From the NCBI RefSeq assembly GCF_002865585.1, contig NZ_CP025581.1, positions 1,674,001 to 1,738,000 of the forward strand: a stretch of 64,000 nucleotides of DNA, given 5' to 3'. This DNA is from Nocardioides houyundeii. Lineage in GTDB: Bacteria; Actinomycetota; Actinomycetes; Propionibacteriales; Nocardioidaceae. A model generated the notes under the pieces. The model was not told the DNA's origin and made no database searches. It saw only the letters and a program-made list of their open reading frames with translations. Position numbers and translations under genes: made by a program. Of this stretch, positions 52,585 to 61,412 are shown one piece after another (position 1 is the stretch's first letter; every line of letters begins with the position of its first letter).

Positions 52585-53008
52585 CCTCGAGCTGCCCCGC
52601 ACGTGGCGCCCCCTGGGCGTGCGGCTGGCAGCGGGGTTCTTCGGCGGTGTGCTGGTGCTGCTGTGCCTGTTCGCCTGGTTCGGCTTCGACGAGTCGATCC
52701 GGGACCGGTTCACGCTGTTCCAGCGTGGCACCATCCTGGTGCTCGGGCTGATGGCCGGCTCGCTGGGCCACGCCCTGGCTCGTTCTCGGGTGACGGCCAC
52801 CGCGGACCGGCTGGTCGTGGTCAACGGCTACCGCAAGCGCGAGTTCGAGTGGCCCGCGGCGGTCGCCGTACGCCTGCCCCCGGGCGCGCCCTGGGCCACC
52901 TTGGACCTCAGCGACGGCACCAGCGTGCCAGTGATGGGGATCCAGGGCTCCGACGGCGACCGGGCACGGGTCGCCGTCCGTGAGCTGCGGGCCCTGCTCG
53001 ATCGCTGA
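52568..53008 (+). CDS. PH domain-containing membrane protein
   Basis: A 146-residue protein with two hydrophobic helices (about 17-36 and 52-70) and a C-terminal bacterial PH-like domain (about 75-143: ATADRLVVVNGYRKREFEW, then LDLSDGTSVPVMGIQ). It follows hisG with a 17-base overlap, the same neighbourhood as in Mycobacterium (hisE-hisG-membrane protein). Function unknown. Confidence 0.8.
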   Translation: MPAGSDLELPRTWRPLGVRLAAGFFGGVLVLLCLFAWFGFDESIRDRFTLFQRGTILVLGLMAGSLGHALARSRVTATADRLVVVNGYRKREFEWPAAVAVRLPPGAPWATLDLSDGTSVPVMGIQGSDGDRARVAVRELRALLDR

Positions 53009-53018
53009 CCCGGCCTGC

Positions 53019-54281
53019 TCACTGGCCGAGCATGACCCCGACCCGGGTGGGTGAGAACCCGGGGAACACCGTGGGGATGCTGGCACCGAACCGGGATGAG
53101 ACGACCTCGGCCAGCACGCTGCGGTAGTCGGTGGTGACCAGCAGGTCCGCGTCCGGGTCGTTGGTCAGTCCCGGCCAGGTGCCGTGGTAGCCGCCGCGCA
53201 CCCCGGCCCCGAGCAGCAGCATGGCGTTGCCGTAGCCGTGGTCCAGGCCCCAGTTGGCGTTCTCCGCCACCCGGCGTCCGAACTCGCTCAGGCACACCAC
53301 CGTGACCGTGTCCCCGAGCGCGCCGAGGTCGGTGAAGAACGCGGCCAGCGCGCCGGAGAGCTGCTCGGCGTTGCGCTTCATCGCGCCCCACTCGGTGGTG
53401 CCCAGGTCGGCGTGCATGTCCCAGTCACCGTGGTCCACGGTGACCACCTCGACGCCCACGTCGCTGCGCACGATCCGGGCCACCTCCGAGAGTGCCTTGG
53501 CCAGATCCCCACTGGGATAGGCGGCGCCGTTGGCCGGCGTGCTCGGCGAGGCCACCACGGGGGCGAAGTCGGCGACCGCGCCGAACGCGGCCCGCATGGA
53601 CCCTGCGAGACGGGTCTGTCGCTTGTCCCACATGGTGTGCAGCGACCGGTTGCGCCCGCCGTAGGTGTCCCACTTGTCCGCGCCGGCGATCCCCACCTCG
53701 GAGATCGAGCGCGTGGTCAGGAACGGGGCGCTGCCGTAGAGGGCCGCCGGTGCGGTGCCGCCCATCTGCAGGGCCTGCAGCGGAGACGCGATGGCGTCGG
53801 AGCCGATCAGCCGGTTGAGCCAGCCGCTGCGCGTGGTGGAGCCGGGGGAGGCGTCCTCGAGCTCCTCCATGGCCGAGAAGTGCGACCGGTTGCGCACCGG
53901 CAGGCCGGTGGCGTGGACCGCGGCCATCCGCCCCGCGTTCCACAGCGGCAGCAGCGGTGACAGCGCGGGATGCAGACCGAAGAACCCGTCCTTGGCCACC
54001 AGCCGGTCGCTGGGCACCGCCAGGCGCGGGCGGGCGAGGGCGTAGACGGGGTCGCCGTGCGGCACCACCAGCGACAACCCGTCTGCGGCGCCCCGCATCG
54101 AGAGCACCACGACCACGCCGCGCGCGGGTGTGCCTGCTGCCGCGGCGGCGGTCTGGATGACCGCCGAGCCGATGGTCGTGGCGACCCCGGCGGCCAGGGC
54201 GCCGCCCAGGAAGGCGCGACGTGAGGTGCGGGCGACGGCGCTGAACTCCGCGCAGCACCCGGGCTGGTTCTCGTGGTCCAT
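53019..54281 (-). CDS. DUF1501 family protein with Tat signal
   Basis: A 420-residue secreted protein of the DUF1501 family, related to sulfatase/alkaline phosphatase-like enzymes. A twin-arginine signal TSRRAFLGG has R21-R22, a hydrophobic stretch to about 46 and a cleavage region AAAAAG. Conserved later parts: VLSMRGAADGLSLVVPHGDP (about 58-77), HATGLP, RSHFSAMEELE and TVDHGDWDMHADLG (about 302-315). Family function is unknown. It is five bases downstream of the DUF1800 gene, its usual partner. Confidence 0.9.
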   Translation of the reverse strand: MDHENQPGCCAEFSAVARTSRRAFLGGALAAGVATTIGSAVIQTAAAAAGTPARGVVVVLSMRGAADGLSLVVPHGDPVYALARPRLAVPSDRLVAKDGFFGLHPALSPLLPLWNAGRMAAVHATGLPVRNRSHFSAMEELEDASPGSTTRSGWLNRLIGSDAIASPLQALQMGGTAPAALYGSAPFLTTRSISEVGIAGADKWDTYGGRNRSLHTMWDKRQTRLAGSMRAAFGAVADFAPVVASPSTPANGAAYPSGDLAKALSEVARIVRSDVGVEVVTVDHGDWDMHADLGTTEWGAMKRNAEQLSGALAAFFTDLGALGDTVTVVCLSEFGRRVAENANWGLDHGYGNAMLLLGAGVRGGYHGTWPGLTNDPDADLLVTTDYRSVLAEVVSSRFGASIPTVFPGFSPTRVGVMLGQ

Positions 54282-54286
54282 GGGCC

Positions 54287-55852
54287 TCACCTGGCGAAGA
54301 ATTCTGGGGAGTCCAGCAGCGTGGTGAGCAGTCGCGCCATGCTCCACCGCACCAGTGGGTGGTCGTGGGTGATCTTCTCGCCGGGACGCAGGTTGGTGGC
54401 CTCGCAGCAGGCCTTCAGCAGCACCGAGGTCGAGGGCTGGTGCAGCAGCTCGCGGCTCAGGTGGTCGACGAGCTGGTCGAAGCGCATCCCGGACTTGGGG
54501 ACCCATGCCTTCGGGGGTCGATAGCCCACGTCCTGGGTCGGCCACCAGCCGCCGGCCATCTGGTAGTGGGTCCGCAGCGAGGCCAGCAGCCGTGAGGTTG
54601 AGGACCACGTCGCGTTGTCCAGCGGGGTGCCGTCGGGGCGCGGCCAGGAGAACGGCATCGCGCCGATCGTCGCTGCCTGCCAGAGCATGGTGTTCGCCGC
54701 GGAGTCCGTACCGCGCGGACGGCCCAGCCGGACGCGGAGCACCCGGTAGGTCGCGACCACGTCCTCGGCCGGGTCGCGCAGCTTGTCACCCACCGAGCGG
54801 CGGAACTCACGTGAGTCGACCAGCGCCTCCAGCACCGGCTTGATCGCGGTGTCGTGGTGCAGGTAGACCTTCGCCAGCCGTCGTACCAGGGCCGGAGAGG
54901 GGTCGTCACCGACGAACTTCACCGCCAGCTTCTGTGCCAGGCGCCGCGCGGTGTCGGGGTGGTGCGCCAGGTAGCGCAGGTAGTCAGCGGTGACAGCCCG
55001 ACCGTCGGCGGACTTGTTGGCGGCGGTGAACCCCTTGACCTGCACCCGGCCGGTGGCGTGCAGGTCCGGCCGGTAGGAGGCCTTCCAGCTCTTCCACATG
55101 TCGACGTACCACCCGGTGAGGATCCGGGCGGAGTCCTTGACGTCCGACTCGGTGAAGCTCCCGCGGCCCACGGTGTGCAGCTCCAGGAGCTCACGCCCCA
55201 GGTTCTCGTTGGGGTGGGCAGCGCTGGAGGTGGCGTTGTCGAGGTAGATCAGCATGGCGGGGTGGGTGATCGCCGCGTGCAGGAGCTCGTCGAAGCGGCC
55301 CAGGGCGTGCCGGCGGATGACGTCGCCGTAGGTCTTGCGGTACAGGAACCACTGCTCGCCGTTGGTGGGGACGTTGAGGTGGTTCTCCCAGAACTGGGCC
55401 ATGGTCTCCAGGACCTGACGGCGCGACTGCATCCGGCGCGCCATCACCCACCGCTGGTAGTCCTCCATGACCAGCCAGCCGCCGCGGATCCCGCCGGCGT
55501 GGTTCTGCCACAGCGTCAGCGGGCCCTGCGCGAGCTCGGGCCACCACGCCTGGGTGCGGTCGCCGGCCTTGTCGTTGATCTTCCCGGGCGTGAGCTGCCA
55601 GGCGAACCAGGCCCGGGCGCCGCCCTTCTTGCGGACCTCGGCAGCCAGGTCGGGGGTGACCCCGTAGCTGAAGCGGCTGACCAGGTGGCGGTCGCGGCCC
55701 GAGAGCAGCGTGCGCTTGGCGTAGGTGCGTGGCCGGTACCGGCGCCCTGCTGCGGCCGGAGAGGAGGTCGCCACGATGCCGGCGGCCGCCGCGCTACCCG
55801 CCAGCAGGCCGCGACGGGTCGCGGTTGTGCTGCCGGTGGTCCGAGAAGACAT
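54287..55852 (-). CDS. DUF1800 family protein, exported
   Basis: A 521-residue protein of the DUF1800 family. Twin arginines R13-R14 and a hydrophobic segment (about 15-35) give a Tat-type signal. Conserved parts are HLVSRFSYGVTPDLAAEV (about 56-73), FWENHLNV (about 154-161), RELLELHTVG (about 221-230), DSARILTGWYVD and LAQKLAVKFVGDDP (about 295-308). Function unknown; always linked with DUF1501. Transcription probably starts leaderless at its ATG (TACTCT six bases upstream). Confidence 0.9.
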   Translation of the reverse strand: MSSRTTGSTTATRRGLLAGSAAAAGIVATSSPAAAGRRYRPRTYAKRTLLSGRDRHLVSRFSYGVTPDLAAEVRKKGGARAWFAWQLTPGKINDKAGDRTQAWWPELAQGPLTLWQNHAGGIRGGWLVMEDYQRWVMARRMQSRRQVLETMAQFWENHLNVPTNGEQWFLYRKTYGDVIRRHALGRFDELLHAAITHPAMLIYLDNATSSAAHPNENLGRELLELHTVGRGSFTESDVKDSARILTGWYVDMWKSWKASYRPDLHATGRVQVKGFTAANKSADGRAVTADYLRYLAHHPDTARRLAQKLAVKFVGDDPSPALVRRLAKVYLHHDTAIKPVLEALVDSREFRRSVGDKLRDPAEDVVATYRVLRVRLGRPRGTDSAANTMLWQAATIGAMPFSWPRPDGTPLDNATWSSTSRLLASLRTHYQMAGGWWPTQDVGYRPPKAWVPKSGMRFDQLVDHLSRELLHQPSTSVLLKACCEATNLRPGEKITHDHPLVRWSMARLLTTLLDSPEFFAR

Positions 55853-55858
55853 AGGTCG

Positions 55859-55864
55859 AGAGTA
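55859..55864 (-). promoter_or_regulatory. -10 box of the DUF1800 gene
   Basis: On the minus strand TACTCT ends six bases before the ATG at 55852; leaderless arrangement. Confidence 0.45.
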
Positions 55865-55882
55865 AGGGCCCTGAGGCCCACG

Positions 55883-56809
55883 TCACGTCGAGTTGCGCAT
55901 TTCCTTCACTCCCCAGGTCGCCGAGACCCGGGCCCCGTCCTGGCCGGCGGGGGCGAGGATCACCAGGCCGGCACCGGAGTTGAAGGCGTCCGCCGGTGCG
56001 GTCATGGGCTCCACCGCCAGTGAGCGCCGCGCCTTGTCCGGGACCTCGTCGGCGCTGAAGAGCTGGATCCAGCCGTGGGCGGTGTCCACCCACAGCGCCA
56101 CCCCGTCGCCGGAGGCCGGGTCGCGCAGCACGACGGTGGCCGTGCCGGTGTCATCGCGTTCCAGGTCGCCGAAGGCGTCGTTGAAGGAGGTGCTGCCGAT
56201 GGTGCGCGGGGTGCGGAAGTCGTGCGCCGTGCCCGCGACCTCCTCCTCGCCGGTCGGCAGCAGCCGGTCGTCGGTGAGGACGCGCCGCGTAGCAGGCAGG
56301 GTCAGCTCGAGGTGGTCGATCCCGGTGCCCACGCACAGGTAGGGATGGGCACCGCTGGCGTAGGGGGCAGGCTCGCTGGACCGGTTCGTGGCGCTCTGGG
56401 TGACGCGGAGCCCCGCCGGCGAGACGGAGTAGGTGACGCGCAGGTCCAGCGTCCACGGGTAGCCGGTCTGCGCCATCACCCGGTAGGTCAGCGTCACGGA
56501 GTCCGCCTGCTGGTCGACCGCCGTCCACTGCGCCCAGCGGGCGAGACCGTGCGAGGCGGTGCGGGTCCCGGGGTCGCTCAGCGCCAGCTGGTGCCGGCGG
56601 CCCCCGAACTCGTGGACGCCGTCGCGGATGCGGTTCGGCCACGGCATGAGCAGCTGGCCCCTGCCCCCGGAGGACATCTCGTGCTGGGCGAAGCCGTCGA
56701 CCAGGGGGCGGCCGCGGTGCTCGAGGAGACGCAGCGCCCCGCCGCTCTCGGTGACGACCGCCCGGTAGCCCGAGCCCTCGATCTGGAACTGCTCGCCGCT
56801 GGGGTCCAT
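55883..56809 (-). CDS. Aldose 1-epimerase family protein
   Basis: A 308-residue galactose-mutarotase-like protein interconverting sugar anomers. Catalytic residues are in place: the His of ASHGLARW (about 85-92), the His of GAHPYLCVG (about 153-161) and the Glu of AVEPMTAPADAFNSG (about 267-281). Similar actinobacterial enzymes may act on hexose 6-phosphates or galactose. Leaderless -10 TAGGGT on the minus strand. Confidence 0.9.
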   Translation of the reverse strand: MDPSGEQFQIEGSGYRAVVTESGGALRLLEHRGRPLVDGFAQHEMSSGGRGQLLMPWPNRIRDGVHEFGGRRHQLALSDPGTRTASHGLARWAQWTAVDQQADSVTLTYRVMAQTGYPWTLDLRVTYSVSPAGLRVTQSATNRSSEPAPYASGAHPYLCVGTGIDHLELTLPATRRVLTDDRLLPTGEEEVAGTAHDFRTPRTIGSTSFNDAFGDLERDDTGTATVVLRDPASGDGVALWVDTAHGWIQLFSADEVPDKARRSLAVEPMTAPADAFNSGAGLVILAPAGQDGARVSATWGVKEMRNST

Positions 56810-56815
56810 GGCGCC

Positions 56816-56821
56816 ACCCTA
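56816..56821 (-). promoter_or_regulatory. -10 box of the epimerase gene
   Basis: TAGGGT on the minus strand, six bases before the ATG at 56809. Confidence 0.5.
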
Positions 56822-56831
56822 TGAGCTGCGC

Positions 56832-57434
56832 TCAGCCGGTGGTCAGCACCAGGTCCGCTCGGTCCCGGGTCCGCTCCCGGGCGAAGTGCTCGTGCTCCTT
56901 GCCCGCCCAGGCGTCCCAGTGCGGGGCGAAGGCATCGCCGTCGCGAGCCAGCCCCCGCCGCATCCTGACGTCGTGCGCAGCCTCGACCCAGACCAGTGCC
57001 GAGCTGAAGGGCGCGGTGGCGCCGGAGCCGGCCGCGACGCCCTCCACCACCAGCACGGACGATGCCGGGACCGGCACCCGGTCGGCGAAGCCTCCCGCCA
57101 GCCAGTCGTAGCGGCGGTACGAGGCGGGGGCGCCGGCAGCAAGCGGCTCGAGCACGTCGGAGACCAGTGCGGCCACCGCCCCGTCCAGGCTGCCGTCCCA
57201 CCCGTCCAGCAGCTCGTCCAGGTGTACGACGGGCGCCCGGGTCGCCGCGGCCAAGGTCGCGGCCAGCGTGGTCTTGCCGGAGCCCGCGGGCCCGTCGATG
57301 CAGATCAGCCGGCCCGCGCCCAGGCGCGCGGGTCGCGAGGTCGCGAGCGCCAGGACGCGCGCGACCACGTCGGGGTCGGTGCTCGCTGGTGTGGTCACGG
57401 TCGGGGGCACGGTCGGGGGCACGGTCGGGGGCAC
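56832..57434 (-). CDS. Uridine kinase-like P-loop protein
   Basis: A protein of up to 200 residues with Walker A GPAGSGKTT (48-56), the acidic DELLDGW after strand 2 (about 72-78), and a lid with RMRRGLARDG. This is the layout of small nucleoside/uridine kinase-like proteins. The N-terminus is uncertain: the first codons are a 12-base tandem repeat coding Val-Pro-Pro-Thr, offering several GTG starts. Substrate unknown. Confidence 0.8.
   Translation of the reverse strand: MPPTVPPTVPPTVTTPASTDPDVVARVLALATSRPARLGAGRLICIDGPAGSGKTTLAATLAAATRAPVVHLDELLDGWDGSLDGAVAALVSDVLEPLAAGAPASYRRYDWLAGGFADRVPVPASSVLVVEGVAAGSGATAPFSSALVWVEAAHDVRMRRGLARDGDAFAPHWDAWAGKEHEHFARERTRDRADLVLTTG
57399..57434. repeat. 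Three exact 12-base tandem repeats
   Basis: GGTCGGGGGCAC occurs three times without change at 57399-57434. On the minus strand each unit supplies a GTG and codes Val-Pro-Pro-Thr at the start of the kinase-like gene. Confidence 0.9.
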
Positions 57435-57450
57435 GGAGTCCTGTGGCCCC

Positions 57451-58668
57451 TCAGAAGGACTGTCCGGACCCGCGGTAGGTGGGTACGGAGTCCACGAGGC
57501 GATCGCCGCTGAGCAGGTGCGCGGTGTTCGTGTGCTCGAACAGCTCCCCGGACTTGGCGTGCCGGAACCACACCAGGTCGCCGATGCGCAGGCTGCTGGC
57601 GGGATGCCCGGCGAGCGGGGTCTGCACCTCCCCGGCGCCCTCCAGGCCGGTCAGCCGGAGCCCGGGCGGGGCCCAGGGGATGGGGGCGCGGTCCTCCCCG
57701 ACGGGTCCCGAGGCGATGAGCCCACCCCCGTGCACCGTGGCCACGTCGGCGGATGGTCGTCGCGTCACCGGCACCCCGAAGAAGGCGGCGGGACGCGGAC
57801 GGAAGGATTGGTAGTGGTCGAACAGCCCCGGGACCAGCAGGCCCGACCCGGCGGAGACCTCGGTGACCACCGGGTCCTGCGAACTCGTCTCGATCGAGCC
57901 CGAGCCGCCGGCGTTCCACAGCTGCAGCGCGCCGAAGGGCTCCAGGGCACGGGCGATCTCGGCGCGCCGGGAGCCCAGCTGACTGACCGAGGCCTGCTTC
58001 AGTCGACGTACGACCGCGGACCGGGCACGCTGGCCGGGGACGTCGTCGGGCACGCCCGCGACCTGGCCCTCGTAGGTCATCACGCCCACCAGCCGGAATC
58101 CCTCGCGGCGCGAGATCTCGGCGGCCAGGTTCACCACCGCGCCGGCGTCGTACAGGGGGGAGCGCTTGGGGCCCACGTGCTGGTTGGCCATCCTCAGGCC
58201 GGCGTCCACGTCGATGGCGACCCGGACCTGCACCGCCTTGGAGGCGCGGACGGCGTCGACGACGTCGAGATGGGCGACGTCGTCCATCATCAGGGTGATG
58301 GCGGCCGCGGCCGACGGGGAGGCGACGAGCCGGGAGAGCGCCTCCAGGTCCACCGTCGGGTAGGCGACCAGGATGTCGTCGCTGATGCCGTGCTCCAGCA
58401 GCCACAGGGCCTCGCGCAGGGAGTAGCCGAGCACGCCCTGGAAGCCCGGTGTGGCCAGGGCGCGTGCGACCAGCGCGGGGACTCGCAGCGACTTGGAGGC
58501 CACCCGCACCGGGGTGTCCCCGGCCCGCCGCACCAGGTCCGCCGCGTTGGCGTCGAAGGCGTCCAGGTCGACCACCACCAGCGGGGTGGGCAGGTGGTCG
58601 CCGTGCTCCGCGACCGCCGAGGCCAGCCTGGTCGCCAGCCGGTGCCGGGCGATGGTGGCGTCGTCCAT
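57451..58668 (-). CDS. PLP-dependent amino-acid deaminase/aldolase
   Basis: A 405-residue fold-type III PLP enzyme, alanine racemase-like N-terminal barrel plus D-serine dehydratase-like C-terminal domain. PLP lysine K59 in VRVASKSLRVP; WNAGGSGSIE (about 257-266) binds the phosphate; C-terminal VHGGGLIASG and WFRHAKSGELFEHTN segments. It may deaminate or cleave D-amino acids (D-serine or D-threonine type). The usual His-x-Cys zinc pair is not obvious, so metal dependence is doubtful. ATG overlaps the stop of the membrane-protein gene by one base. Confidence 0.88.
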   Translation of the reverse strand: MDDATIARHRLATRLASAVAEHGDHLPTPLVVVDLDAFDANAADLVRRAGDTPVRVASKSLRVPALVARALATPGFQGVLGYSLREALWLLEHGISDDILVAYPTVDLEALSRLVASPSAAAAITLMMDDVAHLDVVDAVRASKAVQVRVAIDVDAGLRMANQHVGPKRSPLYDAGAVVNLAAEISRREGFRLVGVMTYEGQVAGVPDDVPGQRARSAVVRRLKQASVSQLGSRRAEIARALEPFGALQLWNAGGSGSIETSSQDPVVTEVSAGSGLLVPGLFDHYQSFRPRPAAFFGVPVTRRPSADVATVHGGGLIASGPVGEDRAPIPWAPPGLRLTGLEGAGEVQTPLAGHPASSLRIGDLVWFRHAKSGELFEHTNTAHLLSGDRLVDSVPTYRGSGQSF

Positions 58669-59123
58669 CAGTTGATGCCGCGCTTGCGCAGCAGGGCCTC
58701 GATGTCCGCCAGGTCGTCGTCGACCACGGGGGCGGTGCGCGCGGAGGCGCCCCGGGGCAGCTTGCGCTCGCCGGCCTTGTCCCCGGCCACCGCCGGGACG
58801 GCCCGCTCCTGCCGGGAGCGCAGCAGGCCGGAGAGCAGGAACAGGCCCACCGCCGCACCGCCGAGCACCACCCCGGCCCACACGACGGGGCTGAAGACGA
58901 GGTGGGTGGCCCAGTCGGCGATAGAGCCGGCGATCTCGGTGACCATCTCCAAGGTCCCGGTGAGCCAGGCAGCGGCAGGCAGCAGCGTGAAGGCCGCGCC
59001 GCGCGTCCCGGCCGCGGCGCCGCGCCGGGTGAAGGCCCACCACGTGTACAGCGCGCCGAGCAGGGTCAGCGTCAGGGTCAGTGCGCCCCAGGTCACCTCG
59101 TCCACCCGCCAAGCGTCCCACAT
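58668..59123 (-). CDS. Small membrane protein of unknown function
   Basis: A 151-residue protein with two to three hydrophobic helices (about 12-31, 40-55 and 76-100), then a basic and acidic cytoplasmic tail ending DLADIEALLRKRGI, a short helix seen in actinobacterial proteins of unknown function. It is coupled to the deaminase/aldolase gene and diverges from the SseB gene across 22 bases. No catalytic motif. Confidence 0.7.
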   Translation of the reverse strand: MWDAWRVDEVTWGALTLTLTLLGALYTWWAFTRRGAAAGTRGAAFTLLPAAAWLTGTLEMVTEIAGSIADWATHLVFSPVVWAGVVLGGAAVGLFLLSGLLRSRQERAVPAVAGDKAGERKLPRGASARTAPVVDDDLADIEALLRKRGIN

Positions 59124-59130
59124 CTGCGTC

Positions 59131-59136
59131 TAGGCT
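59131..59136 (+). promoter_or_regulatory. -10 box of the SseB-family gene
   Basis: TAGGCT nine bases before the ATG at 59146, a slightly longer distance than at the other leaderless genes. Confidence 0.35.
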
Positions 59137-59145
59137 CGGACCATC

Positions 59146-59664
59146 ATGGTCGACCCACACCGCTTCGACGGCGCCCGGATCCTGGAGTCCTCGTTCCCTG
59201 ACGACACCGGAGCGGCGGACCCCGCGCTGTCGGCGGCCCTGGCTGCCTTCGCTGCCGGCTCCGGCGGCTTCGCCGAGGTGGTCCAGGCCCTGGCTCCGAC
59301 CCGGGTGCTGGTCCCGGTCGTGGCGGTCCTCGGCGAGGTGGAGGTCGACGACCAGGGCCTGGCCCACGACAAGTCCAGCGACATGGCCGCCGTCCTGCTC
59401 ACCGGTGCCGACGGGCGGCTGGCGCTGCTGGCCTTCACCTCCTCGGACTCGCTGACCCGATGGAGCGCCGAGGCCCGCCCGGTGCCGGTGCCCGCCCAGG
59501 TGGCGGCCCAGAGCGCCGTGCAGGAGGGCGCCGCCGCCCTGGTCATCGACGTGGCGGGGCCGTCCCAGTTCGTGCTCGAGGGCGAGGACCTGGCGGCGTT
59601 CGCAGCGGGATGGACCCTGACCCGGGTGGGCGACGACCTGGGCTGGTTGCGCCCCGCGGAGTGA
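59146..59664 (+). CDS. SseB family protein
   Basis: A 172-residue protein of the SseB N-terminal-domain family. Features: VLVPVVAVLGEVEVDD (about 54-69), MAAVLLTGADGRLALLAFTS (about 80-99), SLTRW and VAAQSAVQEGAAALVID. The family is named after a Salmonella type III factor but the domain is widespread in actinobacteria with unknown role. It commonly precedes infC in related genomes. Confidence 0.82.
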   Translation: MVDPHRFDGARILESSFPDDTGAADPALSAALAAFAAGSGGFAEVVQALAPTRVLVPVVAVLGEVEVDDQGLAHDKSSDMAAVLLTGADGRLALLAFTSSDSLTRWSAEARPVPVPAQVAAQSAVQEGAAALVIDVAGPSQFVLEGEDLAAFAAGWTLTRVGDDLGWLRPAE

Positions 59665-59723
59665 GACTCGTGCGGGTCCGGGGGAGCGGCCACCGGAGAG
59701 TCGGCGGCGGCACGGGAGTCCGA

Positions 59724-60007
59724 TTGGCCGGAGCGGGAATGCTCGGGTAGCATTCATGCGTTGACCGATCGTCTCCGGCACCCGTCGGAGGAGATCACCA
59801 AGCGGAGGCAAGCACCACGCCCCCCACCCGCATCGGCCGAGTCAGGTCGTCGGGTCCGGTCGCGAAGGATGATCGACGGCAGGATTTGTCGGACATCCCT
59901 CGAGGTGCATCCCGCAAAGGATGCGCCTGACTGGCTTCCGCTTGTACGAGCGGGAGCCATTGTTCATTTGTGGACGATGGCCCTGACATCAGACCACTGG
60001 AGGACAC
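59724..60007 (+). promoter_or_regulatory. infC promoter and structured 5' leader
   Basis: TTGGCC (59724-59729), 18 bases, TAGCAT (59748-59753) form a likely promoter, giving a leader of about 250 bases. It holds a 9-bp hairpin (59904-59912 with 59919-59927) and a 5-bp one (59938-59942 with 59949-59953), and ends with GGAGG four bases before the infC start. No other gene is seen in 59665-60007. It may be an autoregulatory leader for the infC-rpmI-rplT unit. Confidence 0.55.
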
Positions 60008-60688
60008 ATCAGCACTGAGCTTCGTATCAACGAGCGGATCCGGGTACCCGAGGTCCGCCTTGTTGGACCCAACGGCGAGACGGTCGGCATCGTTCCGACC
60101 GACCAGGCCCTCAAGCTGGCCCAGGAAGCAGACCTCGACCTCGTCGAGATCGCGCCCCAGGGCCGCCCGCCCGTCTGCAAGCTCATGGACTACGGGAAGT
60201 TCAAGTACGAGAACGCCCAGAAGGCCCGTGAGGCTCGACGGAACCAGACGAACGTGATCATCAAGGAGATGAAGCTTCGTCCCAAGATCGACGCGCACGA
60301 CTACGAGACGAAGAAGGGCCACGTGGTCCGCTTCCTCCGTGCCGGGGACAAGGTGAAGATCACCATCATGTTCCGTGGCCGTGAGCAGCACCGTCCCGAG
60401 CTCGGGTTCCGTCTGCTGCAGAAGCTGGCCGAGGACGTCAGTGAGCTCGGCTTCATCGAGTCCTCGCCCAAGCAGGACGGGCGCAACATGATCATGGTGC
60501 TCGGCCCGCACAAGAAGAAGGCCGACGCCAAGGTCGAGCTCCAGGCCGAGAAGGTGACCAAGGCCGCCGAGAAGGCAGCCGCCGACGCCGAGGAGCGCGC
60601 AGTGTTCGCTCCCAAGTCGGACCAGAAGGTCGCCCAGAAGAAGGAGCGCGGCCGCTCCGAGAACCTCGATCCCGAGATCGAGGCCTGA
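60008..60688 (+). CDS. infC: Translation initiation factor IF-3, rare AUC start
   Basis: A 226-residue IF-3, which keeps 30S subunits free and checks start codons. The protein begins [20 protein letters not shown], and the codon before it is ATC at 60008, preceded by GGAGG at four bases; no ATG or GTG is available until residue 60. Rare AUU/AUC starts are the known autoregulatory feature of infC. C-terminal domain has [19 protein letters not shown] (about 88-106) and [14 protein letters not shown]. An Ala/Lys/Glu-rich tail of about 50 residues extends the end, as in other actinobacteria. Confidence 0.95.
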   Translation: MSTELRINERIRVPEVRLVGPNGETVGIVPTDQALKLAQEADLDLVEIAPQGRPPVCKLMDYGKFKYENAQKAREARRNQTNVIIKEMKLRPKIDAHDYETKKGHVVRFLRAGDKVKITIMFRGREQHRPELGFRLLQKLAEDVSELGFIESSPKQDGRNMIMVLGPHKKKADAKVELQAEKVTKAAEKAAADAEERAVFAPKSDQKVAQKKERGRSENLDPEIEA

Positions 60689-60757
60689 GCCCCACCCACG
60701 CACTCTCGGCGGTCCGCAGACCGTCGACGCACCACCACGAGTAGAGAGAGCATCCTG

Positions 60758-60952
60758 ATGCCCAAGAACAAGAGCCACTCCGGTGCCGGCAAGCGCTTCC
60801 GCGTGACCGGTTCAGGCAAGATCCTTCGCGAGAAGGCCGGCAAGCGCCACAACCTGGAGAAGAAGTCCTCCAAGGTGACGCGTCGCCTGACCGGGACGGT
60901 CGAGGTCGCCAAGGCCGACGTTCCGCGCGCCAAGAAGATGCTGGGTCTCTGA
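60758..60952 (+). CDS. rpmI: 50S ribosomal protein L35
   Basis: A 64-residue very basic ribosomal protein with the standard start [20 protein letters not shown] and [15 protein letters not shown]. Between infC and rplT in the universal order; 69 bases after infC hold nothing but its ribosome binding site. Confidence 0.97.
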   Translation: MPKNKSHSGAGKRFRVTGSGKILREKAGKRHNLEKKSSKVTRRLTGTVEVAKADVPRAKKMLGL

Positions 60953-61020
60953 CCGTTCTTCGCCCCACTCACTTCCTCCTGGTCCGCTGACCGGGAAACA
61001 CACAGCAACAAGGAGCAAAA

Positions 61021-61404
61021 ATGGCACGCGTCAAGCGGGCAGTAAACGCCCACAAGAAGCGTCGGGTCGTCCTCGAGCGGGCCTCGGGCTACCGGGGTCA
61101 GCGTTCGCGTCTGTACCGCAAGGCCAAGGAGCAGGTCACCCACTCCCTGGTCTACAGCTACAACGACCGTCGCAAGAACAAGGGCAACTTCCGCAAGCTG
61201 TGGATCCAGCGCATCAACGCCGCGGCCCGCGCCAACGGCATGACCTACAACCGGTTCATCCAGGGCCTCGGCCTGGCCGGTGTCGAGGTCGACCGCAAGA
61301 TCCTGGCCGAGCTGGCCGTCAACGACGCTCCCGCCTTCGCGGCGCTGGTGGAGACGGCCAAGGCCGCCCTGCCCGAGGACGTCAACGCCCCCAAGGCGTC
61401 CTGA
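61021..61404 (+). CDS. rplT: 50S ribosomal protein L20
   Basis: A 127-residue 23S rRNA-binding protein, needed early in 50S assembly and in many bacteria an autoregulator of this operon. [20 protein letters not shown] start, [19 protein letters not shown], and the C-terminal domain with [20 protein letters not shown] (about 61-80). AAGGAG upstream of the ATG. The methyltransferase GTG follows eight bases after the stop. Confidence 0.97.
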   Translation: MARVKRAVNAHKKRRVVLERASGYRGQRSRLYRKAKEQVTHSLVYSYNDRRKNKGNFRKLWIQRINAAARANGMTYNRFIQGLGLAGVEVDRKILAELAVNDAPAFAALVETAKAALPEDVNAPKAS

Positions 61405-61412
61405 CCCCACTC

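Noticed and set aside
59761-60018. 85-codon frame starting TTG in the infC leader
   Set aside because: It runs through the infC ribosome binding site and start, shows no protein-like pattern and is better explained as leader RNA.
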